In this document: piece by piece, positions 1 to 6,728 of the stretch
Numbering within the stretch: the first letter of the stretch is position 1
How the letters are laid out: each line of letters opens with the position of its first letter
Source: Micrococcaceae bacterium
Lineage (GTDB): Bacteria > Actinomycetota > Actinomycetes > Actinomycetales > Micrococcaceae
DNA length: 36,011 nt
NCBI GenBank assembly: GCA_025465475.1
Contig: JAODMR010000019.1
Span: 1 to 36,011, forward strand
Direction of reading: 5' to 3'
Notes under the pieces: model-generated
What the model was told of the DNA's origin: nothing
Seen by the model: the letters and a program-made list of their open reading frames with translations, nothing else
Database searches by the model: none
Made by a program: the position numbers and the translations under genes

Positions 1-939
1 GTTGCCACCTCGCCGGACCAGATCATGGTCACCATCGGCGCCCAGCACGCCCTCAGCCTGGTGACCAGGGCCCTCTACTCGCCCGGGGAACGGGTCCTGG
101 TGGAGCTTCCGACCTATCCGCACGCCCTGGACACCTTCACCGCCGCCGGGGCCCGCCTGATTGGCCTGCCGGTTTCCGCCGCGGAGGGTTGGAACATGGC
201 CGAAGCCGAGTTGCTGATGCGCCGCGCCGCGCCCAGCCTGGCGTTCGTGATGCCCGACTTCCAGAACCCGACCGGCCTGAGCATGACCGGGGAGGACAGG
301 GAACGGCTGACGTGGCTGGCCGGCAGGGAGGGGACCACCCTGGTGGCCGACGAAACCACCGCCTGGTTGGACATCGACCGTGGCCCGCGTCCGCCGCTTG
401 CCGCTTCGTCCGCTCAGGTGATCACGCTCGGGTCGCTGGGAAAGCTCGCCTGGGGCGGCCTGCGCATCGGCTGGATCCGTGCCCCCCGGGACGTGCTGGC
501 CAGGATACTGCGCAGCAGGCCCTCCCTGGACCTGGGGACGCCCATGTTCGAGCAACTGGTGGCGGTGGAACTCCTGCGGGAACTTCCGTTGCTGCAGGCC
601 AGCCGCGCCCGCCAGCTGCGCACCGGCCGGGACGCGCTGGTGAACCTCCTGGGTACGCACCTGCCGCACTGGAGTGTGCACGTGCCGAACGGCGGCATGT
701 CGCTGTGGATCAACACCGGTTCATTGTCGACATCAGCACTCTCATTGGCCGCCCGTGCCGAGGGGTTGGCCATCGTGCCCGGGCCGCGTTTCGGCCTCGA
801 CGGTGCCTTTGAACGGTTCCTGCGCCTTCCCTTCACCTACCCACCGGCGGACCTGGCCGAAGGAGTCGCCATTCTGGCCGCCGCCGCGCAACGGGCGGAA
901 GGTCCGGCCCTGCGTGTTCCGCTGCAGTCAATGGTGTAG
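1..939 (+). CDS. MocR/GntR-type regulator, aminotransferase domain (5' partial)
   Basis: The reading frame is open from base 1, so the N-terminus, including any GntR winged-helix domain, lies outside the window. What remains is a fold-type I PLP aminotransferase domain. It begins with a TSPDQI..GAQHAL segment typical of the domain in MocR-family regulators. It contains the FQNPTG substrate/PLP motif and a probable PLP-binding lysine in GSLGKLAWGGLRIGW (codon at 442-444). MocR proteins usually bind PLP and control vitamin B6, GABA or amino-acid genes; which applies here cannot be told. A stand-alone class I/II aminotransferase is the alternative, but the GGLRIGW context favours the MocR group. 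It ends about 100 bp before nfeD and looks unrelated to it. Confidence 0.85.
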   Translation, partial: VATSPDQIMVTIGAQHALSLVTRALYSPGERVLVELPTYPHALDTFTAAGARLIGLPVSAAEGWNMAEAELLMRRAAPSLAFVMPDFQNPTGLSMTGEDRERLTWLAGREGTTLVADETTAWLDIDRGPRPPLAASSAQVITLGSLGKLAWGGLRIGWIRAPRDVLARILRSRPSLDLGTPMFEQLVAVELLRELPLLQASRARQLRTGRDALVNLLGTHLPHWSVHVPNGGMSLWINTGSLSTSALSLAARAEGLAIVPGPRFGLDGAFERFLRLPFTYPPADLAEGVAILAAAAQRAEGPALRVPLQSMV

Positions 940-999
940 CGCAGGTCTCAACGCTGCAACGACCTCAAAGCGGCCGGGTGCCTTAAGGGCGGCATGCAG

Positions 1000-1005
1000 T
1001 AGGCT
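1000..1005 (+). promoter_or_regulatory. possible -10 element for nfeD
   Basis: TAGGCT fits the actinobacterial TANNNT -10 pattern. It would place the transcript start about 30 nt before the nfeD ATG, leaving room for the AAGGGGG ribosome-binding site at 1028-1034. No convincing -35 is visible. Confidence 0.3.
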
Positions 1006-1040
1006 GAAAAACACCAGGCTAGACCGTAAGGGGGCCGCAG

Positions 1041-1532
1041 ATGTTGGAGTGGTTGGTGCAGCACGGATGGGCGCTGTGGCTGCTTATTTTCCTGGTTCTC
1101 GCCGTCATCGAGATGCTCACGCTGGACCTGTTTTTTATCCTGATGTCCGCCGGTGCGCTCGCGGCAATGATCGGCTATTTCGCAGGCGCCCCGCTATGGC
1201 TGCAGATTGTCATCTTCTGCGTGGTGGCCCTGGCCATGATCATCTTCGTCCGGCCGCTCGCGCTGCGTCACCTGCGTAGCGGACCGGCGGACTCCCTCAG
1301 CAACGTGGACCGCCTGATCGGGCACGACGCCGTCGTCGTCGAGCCCGTCACCGGAATGGCCGGCCTGGTCAAGATCGGCGGGGACACCTGGACCGCCCGC
1401 ACCCGGAATGACGCCGTGCTGCCCACGGGAGAAGCCGTTCGGGTACAGGCCATCGAAGGTGCGACGGCGATTGTCGCCCTGCCGGGCCAGGCCGAACGGC
1501 CCGTCCCGCGCCGCAACGACACCGTCTACTGA
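1041..1532 (+). CDS. NfeD-family membrane protein
   Basis: A short (163 aa) NfeD-like protein. Two hydrophobic segments (about residues 10-50 and 53-75) are followed by a soluble C-terminal domain of about 80 residues with the pattern of an NfeD OB-fold: VGHDA-like IGHDAVVVEPV, then GxVKIGGDTWTAR and a late VxVxAIEGATAIV strand. NfeD proteins pair with stomatin/SPFH proteins, and such a gene follows 37 bp downstream, so the two are probably co-transcribed and act together in membrane microdomain or membrane-protein quality control. The ATG at 1041 is preceded by AAGGGGG at 1028-1034 with normal spacing. The long N-terminal protease domain of full-length NfeD is absent, as in most NfeD1b-type proteins. 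Confidence 0.88.
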   Translation: MLEWLVQHGWALWLLIFLVLAVIEMLTLDLFFILMSAGALAAMIGYFAGAPLWLQIVIFCVVALAMIIFVRPLALRHLRSGPADSLSNVDRLIGHDAVVVEPVTGMAGLVKIGGDTWTARTRNDAVLPTGEAVRVQAIEGATAIVALPGQAERPVPRRNDTVY

Positions 1533-1569
1533 GCACGCCGGCCTTACTGACACAACGGAAGAGGGAAGA

Positions 1570-2613
1570 ATGCTGGACTCCAACGCGGGCAGCGTGGCAC
1601 TGACCATAGTGCTGCTGTTCCTGGTCATATTCGTCGTGATTGTCCTGGTCCGATCGGTCCGGATCATTCCGCAGGCCAGGGCCGGGGTGGTGGAGCGGCT
1701 GGGGAAATACCAGCGGACCCTCAATCCCGGATTGACCCTCCTGATTCCCTTTGTGGACCGGCTCCTACCCCTGCTGGATCTGCGCGAACAGGTCGTCTCG
1801 TTTCCGCCGCAGCCAGTCATCACCGAAGACAACCTGGTGGTGTCCATTGACACGGTGGTCTACTTCCAGGTCACCGATCCGCGCGCCGCAACCTACGAGA
1901 TAGCCAACTACATCCAGGCCGTCGAACAGCTGACCACCACCACGCTGCGTAACGTCGTCGGCGGCCTGAACCTGGAGCAGGCACTGACATCCCGCGACCA
2001 GATTAACGGCCAACTCCGCGGAGTGTTGGATGAAGCCACCGGCCGGTGGGGCATCCGCGTCAGCCGGGTGGAGTTGAAGGCCATCGATCCGCCGCTGTCC
2101 ATCCAGGACTCCATGGAGAAGCAGATGCGCGCCGAGCGTGACCGCCGTGCCGCCATCCTCACCGCCGAAGGCACCAAGCAGTCGGCGATCCTCACCGCTG
2201 AAGGCCAGCGCCAGTCCTCCATCCTCAAGGCCGAGGGCGATGCGAAGGCGGCCATCCTCCGCGCCGACGGTGAAGCGCAAGCAATCGAAAAGGTCTTCGG
2301 CGCCATTCACAAGGGGAATCCGTCGCAAAAGCTGCTGGCCTACCAGTACCTCCAGACGCTGCCCAAACTGGCCAATGGGACGGCCAACAAACTGTGGATC
2401 ATTCCCAGCGAGGTCGGTGACGCCCTCAAAGGCATCGGAAACGTTCTGGGCAACGTCGAAAGTAGCTCTGCCGGAACCGGCTATGCAGAAAGCGGTTCCA
2501 CCGGAACCGGTTCTGCCGAGAACGGTTCTGCCGGAACTGCAGGACGGTCCACAGCGAAGATGGGCGGAGCCGCCGGAACAGGCAGCGCCCTGGACGCCGG
2601 AACGGATGCCTGA
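1570..2613 (+). CDS. SPFH/Band 7 (stomatin-like, QmcA-type) protein
   Basis: About 347 aa. One N-terminal membrane anchor (residues about 7-30) is followed by an SPFH/Band 7 domain (about 35-200) with the signature AGVVERLGKYQRTLNPGL. A long charged helical region follows, rich in repeated (I/L)LxAEG units, typical of flotillin/stomatin coiled coils. The C-terminus from about residue 297 is a Gly/Ser/Thr/Ala/Glu-rich tail of imperfect SAGTGxAEx repeats, which looks disordered and is probably lineage-specific. The frame is open further upstream, but the ATG at 1570 is chosen because GAGG at 1561-1564 precedes it and the membrane anchor starts right after it. It follows nfeD, the usual partner, and the product should sit at the inner face of the cell membrane as a scaffold. 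Confidence 0.9.
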   Translation: MLDSNAGSVALTIVLLFLVIFVVIVLVRSVRIIPQARAGVVERLGKYQRTLNPGLTLLIPFVDRLLPLLDLREQVVSFPPQPVITEDNLVVSIDTVVYFQVTDPRAATYEIANYIQAVEQLTTTTLRNVVGGLNLEQALTSRDQINGQLRGVLDEATGRWGIRVSRVELKAIDPPLSIQDSMEKQMRAERDRRAAILTAEGTKQSAILTAEGQRQSSILKAEGDAKAAILRADGEAQAIEKVFGAIHKGNPSQKLLAYQYLQTLPKLANGTANKLWIIPSEVGDALKGIGNVLGNVESSSAGTGYAESGSTGTGSAENGSAGTAGRSTAKMGGAAGTGSALDAGTDA

Positions 2614-2633
2614 TCGGGCACAGCCGGCGCCTG

Positions 2634-2693
2634 CCCGCCGAAACCCTGCCCCCCGAAACCCTGCCAGCCCAAACCCAGCCCGCCGAAACCCTG
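2634..2693 (+). repeat. 15-bp tandem repeat, four units
   Basis: Four consecutive 15-bp units of the form ccCgcCgaaaccctg at 2634-2648, 2649-2663, 2664-2678 and 2679-2693; the third is the most diverged. They fill most of the space between the stomatin-like gene and the ABC transporter gene. Both genes are in this frame, which stays open through the repeat and would read as PPKPC-type pentapeptides. Confidence 0.85.
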
Positions 2694-2739
2694 CGTGGCG
2701 CTGCCGTGTGGCAGCGCCACCCACTGGCGTAGGGCCGGC

Positions 2740-4749
2740 GTGAGCCACGGAACGGTCGGTGGCGGCGGCGGACGGCTGCTGCGCGGACCCGGCGACCTGA
2801 CAAAGCCCCGCATCCGGCACATGGGCCGACGAATCTGGGCGCTGCTGCGGCCCTACCGCCGGCAGCTGGCCGGGACCGTCGTGCTGGTTGTGCTCGGTGC
2901 CGGACTGAGCGTAGCGGTTCCGCTGCTGACCCAGCAGGCGTTCGATTCGGCCCTCTTTCCACCCGGCGGTGGAGTGAACCTGCCCCGTCTGGGGGTCCTG
3001 GTGGCCCTGATGGTGGCCATTACCATCCTGACGTCCGGCTTGAACGTGTGGCGCACCTACGTCACCACGACGGTGGGCAACCATGTCATGGCTGACCTGC
3101 GTGGGCAACTCTTCGCCCACCTACAGCGGATGGAGTTGGCCTTCTTCACCCGCACCAAGACCGGCGTCATCCAATCCCGGCTGGCGAACGACGTCGGCGG
3201 CGTGGCGGGGGTCCTGACCAATACCGTCCCCTCCATCCTCGCCAACACCGTCACGGTCGCCTCCGCCCTGACCGCGATGCTGGTGCTGTCCTGGCAGCTC
3301 ACGATTGTTGCGCTCGTTCTGCTGCCGCTGCTGGTGTTCCTGCAGGTGCGCATTGGCCGGGTGCGGCAGGACATCGCACGCCGCACCCAGGAGTCGCTGT
3401 CGGACATGACCGCCATCACGCAGGAGGCGCTCTCGGTATCCGGCATTGTGCTGAGCAAGGTCTTCAACCAGCAGGACGCGGAGGTGGATCGGTATCGTCA
3501 GGAGAACCGGCGGCAGCTGGATCTGCAGATCCGTCAGCAGATGACGGGGCAGTGGTTTTTCGGTGCGGTGGGCATCGTCATGAACGTCACGCCGGCGGTG
3601 GTGTACCTGTGTGCGGGTTGGCTGTTGACCCAGAGTTGGCCTATCACCGCCGGCACCCTGGTTGCCTTCACCACCTTGCAGGCCAGGATCAGCATGCCCA
3701 TACTGTCGCTGATGCGGGTGTCGCTCGACGTCCAGACCTCCCAGGCCCTGTTCGCGCGCATCTTCGAATACCTGGATCTCCAGCCGGCCATTGTCGACCG
3801 CCCCGGGGCGCGCCGCCTCGACCGCAGCACTGTTGCCGGCGCGGTGTCGCTGGAAGCGGTGTCCTTCAGTTACGCCGCAGGCACTGCACCAGGCACCACA
3901 CCGGGCACCACACCGGGCACCGCGTCCGGCACTGCACCAGGCACCACATCAGGCCCGGAGGTTGCACGGCGCCAGGGGTGGGCGCTGCGGGACATCAGCC
4001 TGGACATACCGGCCGGTTCCTTCGTGGCGCTCGTCGGCCCGTCGGGCTCCGGAAAGACGACGCTGTCCTACCTGCTCCCCCGGCTCTACGAAGCCACCGC
4101 CGGAGTCATCCGCATCGATGGCCAGAACATTCAGGACCTCAGCACATCCTCCCTGCACGACAGCATCGGCATGGTGACCCAGGAGACTTACCTCTTTCAC
4201 AGCACCATCGCGGACAACCTGCGCTACGCCCGCCCGGACGCGAACGATGAAGAGTTGGTTGCGGCGGCAAAGGTCGCGAACATCCACGACCGGATCCTGT
4301 CGTTCGAGGACGGCTACCAGACGGTGGTCGGGGAACGCGGGTACCGCCTCTCGGGCGGGGAAAAGCAACGGCTGGCCATTGCCCGCGTCGTGTTGAAGAA
4401 TCCTCCCATCCTCATCCTTGACGAGGCCACGAGCGCATTGGATACCAGCAGCGAACGGCTGGTCCAGACGGCGCTGGAGGCCGTCATGGCCCACCGCACC
4501 ACCATCGCCATCGCCCACCGCCTGTCCACCGTTCTCAGTGCGGACCGGATCTTCGTGCTCGACGGCGGCCGGCTGGTTGAGCAGGGAACGCATGCTGCAC
4601 TGCTGGCAGCCGGCGGACTATACGCGGAGTTGAACCGGCAACAGCAGCTCCGCCCGGCAGCAAGCCGCCCGGCTACCGACTTCCCCAGGGCGGAATCCCC
4701 CGGTGCGGTGCCGTCCGCGGCCATGAACCTCCATGACGCCAGCAGTTAG
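2740..4749 (+). CDS. ABC exporter, fused permease and ATPase
   Basis: About 669 aa, with an N-terminal six-helix type I exporter domain (roughly residues 30-325) and a C-terminal ATPase. The ATPase has Walker A GPSGSGKTT (4036-4062), a Q-loop in MVTQETYLF, signature LSGGEKQR (from 4348), Walker B ILILDEATSALD (about 4408-4443) and the H-loop in AIAHRLST. Each chain is a half-transporter that should dimerise; substrate unknown (lipid, peptide or drug are all possible). A Gly/Thr/Pro/Ala repeat interrupts the ATPase just after the A-loop FSY. The start is uncertain: GTG 2740 was chosen, GTG 2695 and ATG 2821 are in frame, and none has a good ribosome-binding site. It follows the stomatin-like gene on the same strand. 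Confidence 0.9.
   Translation: MSHGTVGGGGGRLLRGPGDLTKPRIRHMGRRIWALLRPYRRQLAGTVVLVVLGAGLSVAVPLLTQQAFDSALFPPGGGVNLPRLGVLVALMVAITILTSGLNVWRTYVTTTVGNHVMADLRGQLFAHLQRMELAFFTRTKTGVIQSRLANDVGGVAGVLTNTVPSILANTVTVASALTAMLVLSWQLTIVALVLLPLLVFLQVRIGRVRQDIARRTQESLSDMTAITQEALSVSGIVLSKVFNQQDAEVDRYRQENRRQLDLQIRQQMTGQWFFGAVGIVMNVTPAVVYLCAGWLLTQSWPITAGTLVAFTTLQARISMPILSLMRVSLDVQTSQALFARIFEYLDLQPAIVDRPGARRLDRSTVAGAVSLEAVSFSYAAGTAPGTTPGTTPGTASGTAPGTTSGPEVARRQGWALRDISLDIPAGSFVALVGPSGSGKTTLSYLLPRLYEATAGVIRIDGQNIQDLSTSSLHDSIGMVTQETYLFHSTIADNLRYARPDANDEELVAAAKVANIHDRILSFEDGYQTVVGERGYRLSGGEKQRLAIARVVLKNPPILILDEATSALDTSSERLVQTALEAVMAHRTTIAIAHRLSTVLSADRIFVLDGGRLVEQGTHAALLAAGGLYAELNRQQQLRPAASRPATDFPRAESPGAVPSAAMNLHDASS
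3877..3948 (+). repeat. 12-bp in-frame tandem repeat inside the ABC ATPase
   Basis: Six 12-bp units (consensus ccgggcaccaca) encode the tetrapeptides (A/P/S)GT(A/T). Because the unit is a multiple of three, copy-number change would keep the frame. Confidence 0.88.
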
Positions 4750-4784
4750 CCGCAGGATAGAAGCCGCGTGGGTGGCGACTGCTG
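4740..4784 (+). terminator. possible terminator of the ABC exporter gene
   Basis: CAGCAGT (4740-4746) and ACTGCTG (4778-4784) form a 7-bp stem with an inner GCC/GGC pairing. The structure overlaps the stop codon and has no T-run, so it is only a weak candidate. Confidence 0.3.
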
Positions 4785-4835
4785 CCGTACGTCGGATCTA
4801 GCCGCCTGTGGTCAACCGGAGCTGCGCTGAACTTG

Positions 4836-4841
4836 TATAAT
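4836..4841 (+). promoter_or_regulatory. -10 element of the rbpA promoter
   Basis: A perfect TATAAT preceded directly by TG. The -35 is poorly defined (TCAACC at 4812-4817 with an 18-bp spacer is the best option). No good match to the SigR-type promoter known for rbpA in Streptomyces is seen. The predicted transcript would begin near 4848 and carry a leader of about 240 nt. Confidence 0.6.
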
Positions 4842-4851
4842 GGACTTTTGC

Positions 4852-5066
4852 CCGGCCAGCGCCTTCGCGTGGCCGGACTACATTTTCCGCATCAATCGCG
4901 CCGGACAGCCGGAACCGGACCTGCACCCTCGGGTGGAGTTCGGCACGGGCTTCCGGCGGAACAAGTTAGCCGAGCACGACGTTGTTATAGAGACGTCGAT
5001 GGTGGAGCGGCCGGGATTGATCCGCCGGACCACAGCGGTTCCAGCAGCACCTCTGCCGGGAACCGC
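4852..5066 (+). promoter_or_regulatory. structured 5' leader of rbpA
   Basis: This is most of the gene-free stretch 4750-5085. Hairpin 1 (4852-4876): CCGGCCA pairs with TGGCCGG, with an inner GCG/CGC helix and a CCTT loop. Hairpin 2 (5035-5066): GCGGTTCC pairs with GGAACCGC around an inner GCAG/CTGC helix, ending just before the rbpA ribosome-binding site (AAAGGGAG, 5073-5080). A leader with a hairpin next to the ribosome-binding site could control rbpA expression; this is inference. It matches no riboswitch class I recognise. Confidence 0.45.
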
Positions 5067-5085
5067 ACAAGTAAAGGGAGTAACG

Positions 5086-5433
5086 ATGAGCGATCGCAGC
5101 CTTCGGGGCATGCGTTTGGGTGCCCAGAGCATGGAAACCGAGTCCGGCGTGGAGCCGGCACCACGGCAGCGGGTTGAATACCGCTGTGCCGACGGTGAGC
5201 AGGTCTTCGTGATGTTCAGCGCCGAAGCGGAGATTCCTCCGGTATGGGTTTCCAAGACCGGCAAGGAAGCCTTGCTGGTGGACGGCGAAAAGCCGGTTGA
5301 TTCCAATGAAAAGGCTGTCCGCACCCACTGGGACATGCTGCTGGAGCGCCGCTCCATGCCGGAACTGGAGCAAATCCTTGAGGACCGGCTGAAGATCCTC
5401 CGCGAACGCCGCGGAGAGCGCCGCAGCGCCTGA
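5086..5433 (+). CDS. rbpA: RNA polymerase-binding protein RbpA
   Basis: 115 aa, the usual length for RbpA, an actinobacteria-specific factor that binds RNA polymerase and group I/II sigma factors and stabilises the open promoter complex. Visible parts are the N-terminal tail (MSDRSLRGMRLGAQSMETE), a small beta-rich core (about residues 27-70, VEYRCADGEQVFVMFSAEAEIPP), a basic linker and a C-terminal sigma-interaction helix pair (THWDMLLERRSMPELEQILEDR). The ATG at 5086 follows AAAGGGAG at 5073-5080 with ideal spacing; the frame is open upstream to 4840, but that extension starts inside the -10 element. The convergent ppm1 neighbour matches the arrangement in Mycobacterium tuberculosis. Confidence 0.96.
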   Translation: MSDRSLRGMRLGAQSMETESGVEPAPRQRVEYRCADGEQVFVMFSAEAEIPPVWVSKTGKEALLVDGEKPVDSNEKAVRTHWDMLLERRSMPELEQILEDRLKILRERRGERRSA

Positions 5434-5486
5434 CAACCCGTCAGCACGCAGGGCCGAAGGTCCAGCGTAGCTGCAACAAGAGACTA

Positions 5487-5519
5487 AAGGACCGGCAACC
5501 GAAATGGTTGCCGGTCCTT
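5487..5519. terminator. bidirectional terminator between rbpA and ppm1
   Basis: A perfect 14-bp inverted repeat, AAGGACCGGCAACC (5487-5500) and GGTTGCCGGTCCTT (5506-5519), with a GAAAT loop. It lies between the convergent rbpA (+) and ppm1 (-) stop codons. Confidence 0.9.
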
Positions 5520-5541
5520 GCTGTGTGGCGTGGAAACGTGA

Positions 5542-6288
5542 TCAGCGGCGGCGGAGCCCGGCGGCCTTGCCGGAAAGTCGGTTCCATCGCACGGTCAGGC
5601 CCCACTTGGTCACGTTCACCATGGCTTCCTGGACAATGTTGCCGCTCATCTTTGAGGCGCCCAGCTCACGCTCCACGAACGTGATGGGCACCTCCACGAT
5701 CTTCAGGCCCAGTTGGGCCACGCGCCAGAGCATGTCCACCTGGAAGCCGTAGCCGACGGAGTCGACCTGGTTCAGGTCCAGGGCTTCCAGCGTGCTGCGA
5801 CGGAAGGCGCGGTATCCACCGGTGATGTCCCTGACGCGAACACCGAGCAGGACGCGGGAGTACAGGCTGCCACCCCGGGAGAGCAGCTTGCGGCGCAGCG
5901 GCCAGTTGACCACCTCTCCACCCGGCACCCAGCGCGATCCCAGAACCAGGTCCGCGCCATCTTCAATCGCTGCCAGCAGCAGGGGCAGCTGTTCGGGCTT
6001 GTGCGAACCGTCGGCGTCCATTTCCACCATGACGTCGTATCCGGCGTCGAGGGCCCACCGGAACCCCGCGATGTAGGCAGCGCCCAGTCCCTCCTTGCCC
6101 GCCCGGTGCAATACATGAACCTGGGCATCATCCGCCGCGAAGTCATCCGCCAGGCGCCCGGTACCGTCAGGGCTGTTGTCATCGGCGATCAGCACGTCCG
6201 ATTCCGGAACGGCTGCCCGCAGCCGGCGAAGGGTGCCCGGCAGGGACTCCAGCTCGTTGTAGGTGGGGATGATGGTGAGGACACGCAC
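5542..6288 (-). CDS. ppm1: polyprenol monophosphomannose synthase
   Basis: A 248-aa family 2 glycosyltransferase (GT-A fold) of the dolichol-phosphate-mannose-synthase group. It transfers mannose from GDP-mannose to polyprenyl phosphate on the cytoplasmic face; the product is the mannose donor for lipoglycans and protein mannosylation. Seen in the sequence: N-terminal IIPTYNE, ADDNSPDGT, the metal-binding DAD at residues 91-93 in EMDADGSHKPEQ, and the ITGGYRAFRR and GYGFQVDMLW segments. Only the catalytic domain is present; the N-acyltransferase domain fused to it in some mycobacteria is absent. The start is GTG at 6288. Convergence with rbpA supports the assignment. Confidence 0.92.
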   Translation of the reverse strand: MRVLTIIPTYNELESLPGTLRRLRAAVPESDVLIADDNSPDGTGRLADDFAADDAQVHVLHRAGKEGLGAAYIAGFRWALDAGYDVMVEMDADGSHKPEQLPLLLAAIEDGADLVLGSRWVPGGEVVNWPLRRKLLSRGGSLYSRVLLGVRVRDITGGYRAFRRSTLEALDLNQVDSVGYGFQVDMLWRVAQLGLKIVEVPITFVERELGASKMSGNIVQEAMVNVTKWGLTVRWNRLSGKAAGLRRR

Positions 6289-6384
6289 GGAGGGGTGCCT
6301 TTCTGGCAGGAGAAGCCGCGGGGCGGCACGAACAAGGGAAAGCTGCCGGTTGGGCGGCGGTACGCGCGCTGGGCACGAATAGCC

Positions 6385-6390
6385 AGTATA
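6385..6390 (-). promoter_or_regulatory. possible -10 element for ppm1
   Basis: Reads TATACT on the minus strand and would give a leader of about 90 nt. No clear -35. It is the only AT-rich hexamer that fits in the 440-bp gene-free region 6289-6728; apart from it and the terminator at 6652-6687 I see nothing else there. Confidence 0.35.
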
Positions 6391-6651
6391 TCCGGCACAA
6401 AATCGGGTAGGTCCACGCGCCTTCGGGCCAAACCGGCAGCCATCGTCGCGACGACTGCAGGCTTGTTTTCTACTGGCGCGTGAACCTACCCGTTTTTTAC
6501 AGAAGCCACCGGAGGAATCCGCCGCTGCCGCAGCAGCTTCCCGCCCCGTTGCCGGGCGAGTGCGGTACTTCGATGGCTGGCCTCCCGGTTGTCCTTGTCC
6601 GGACCCGTTGAACTAACAGCCTACGGGCTCACATTTCCGTGTCAACGTGCT

Positions 6652-6687
6652 GCTGACCTGCGCAAACAGAAGTTTCCGCAGGTCAGC
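6652..6687 (-). terminator. terminator of the amidohydrolase gene
   Basis: An 11-bp perfect stem (GCTGACCTGCG at 6652-6662, CGCAGGTCAGC at 6677-6687) continues above a C/C mismatch as AAAC-agaa-GTTT. It lies about 40 bp past the stop codon at 6729. There is no U-run, as is common for actinobacterial terminators. Confidence 0.75.
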
Positions 6688-6728
6688 GGCGGCCCGGCGC
6701 GGCACAAATAATCACGCCACGCCGCGGT

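Noticed and set aside
1765-3120. 451-codon minus-strand frame opposite the stomatin-like and ABC genes
   Set aside because: Spans two clear plus-strand genes and their gap; repetitive composition comes from the plus-strand repeats.
4840-5085. N-terminal extension of rbpA starting at ATG 4840
   Set aside because: It begins inside the TATAAT element, has no ribosome-binding site, and the conserved RbpA N-terminus starts at ATG 5086 behind a strong site.
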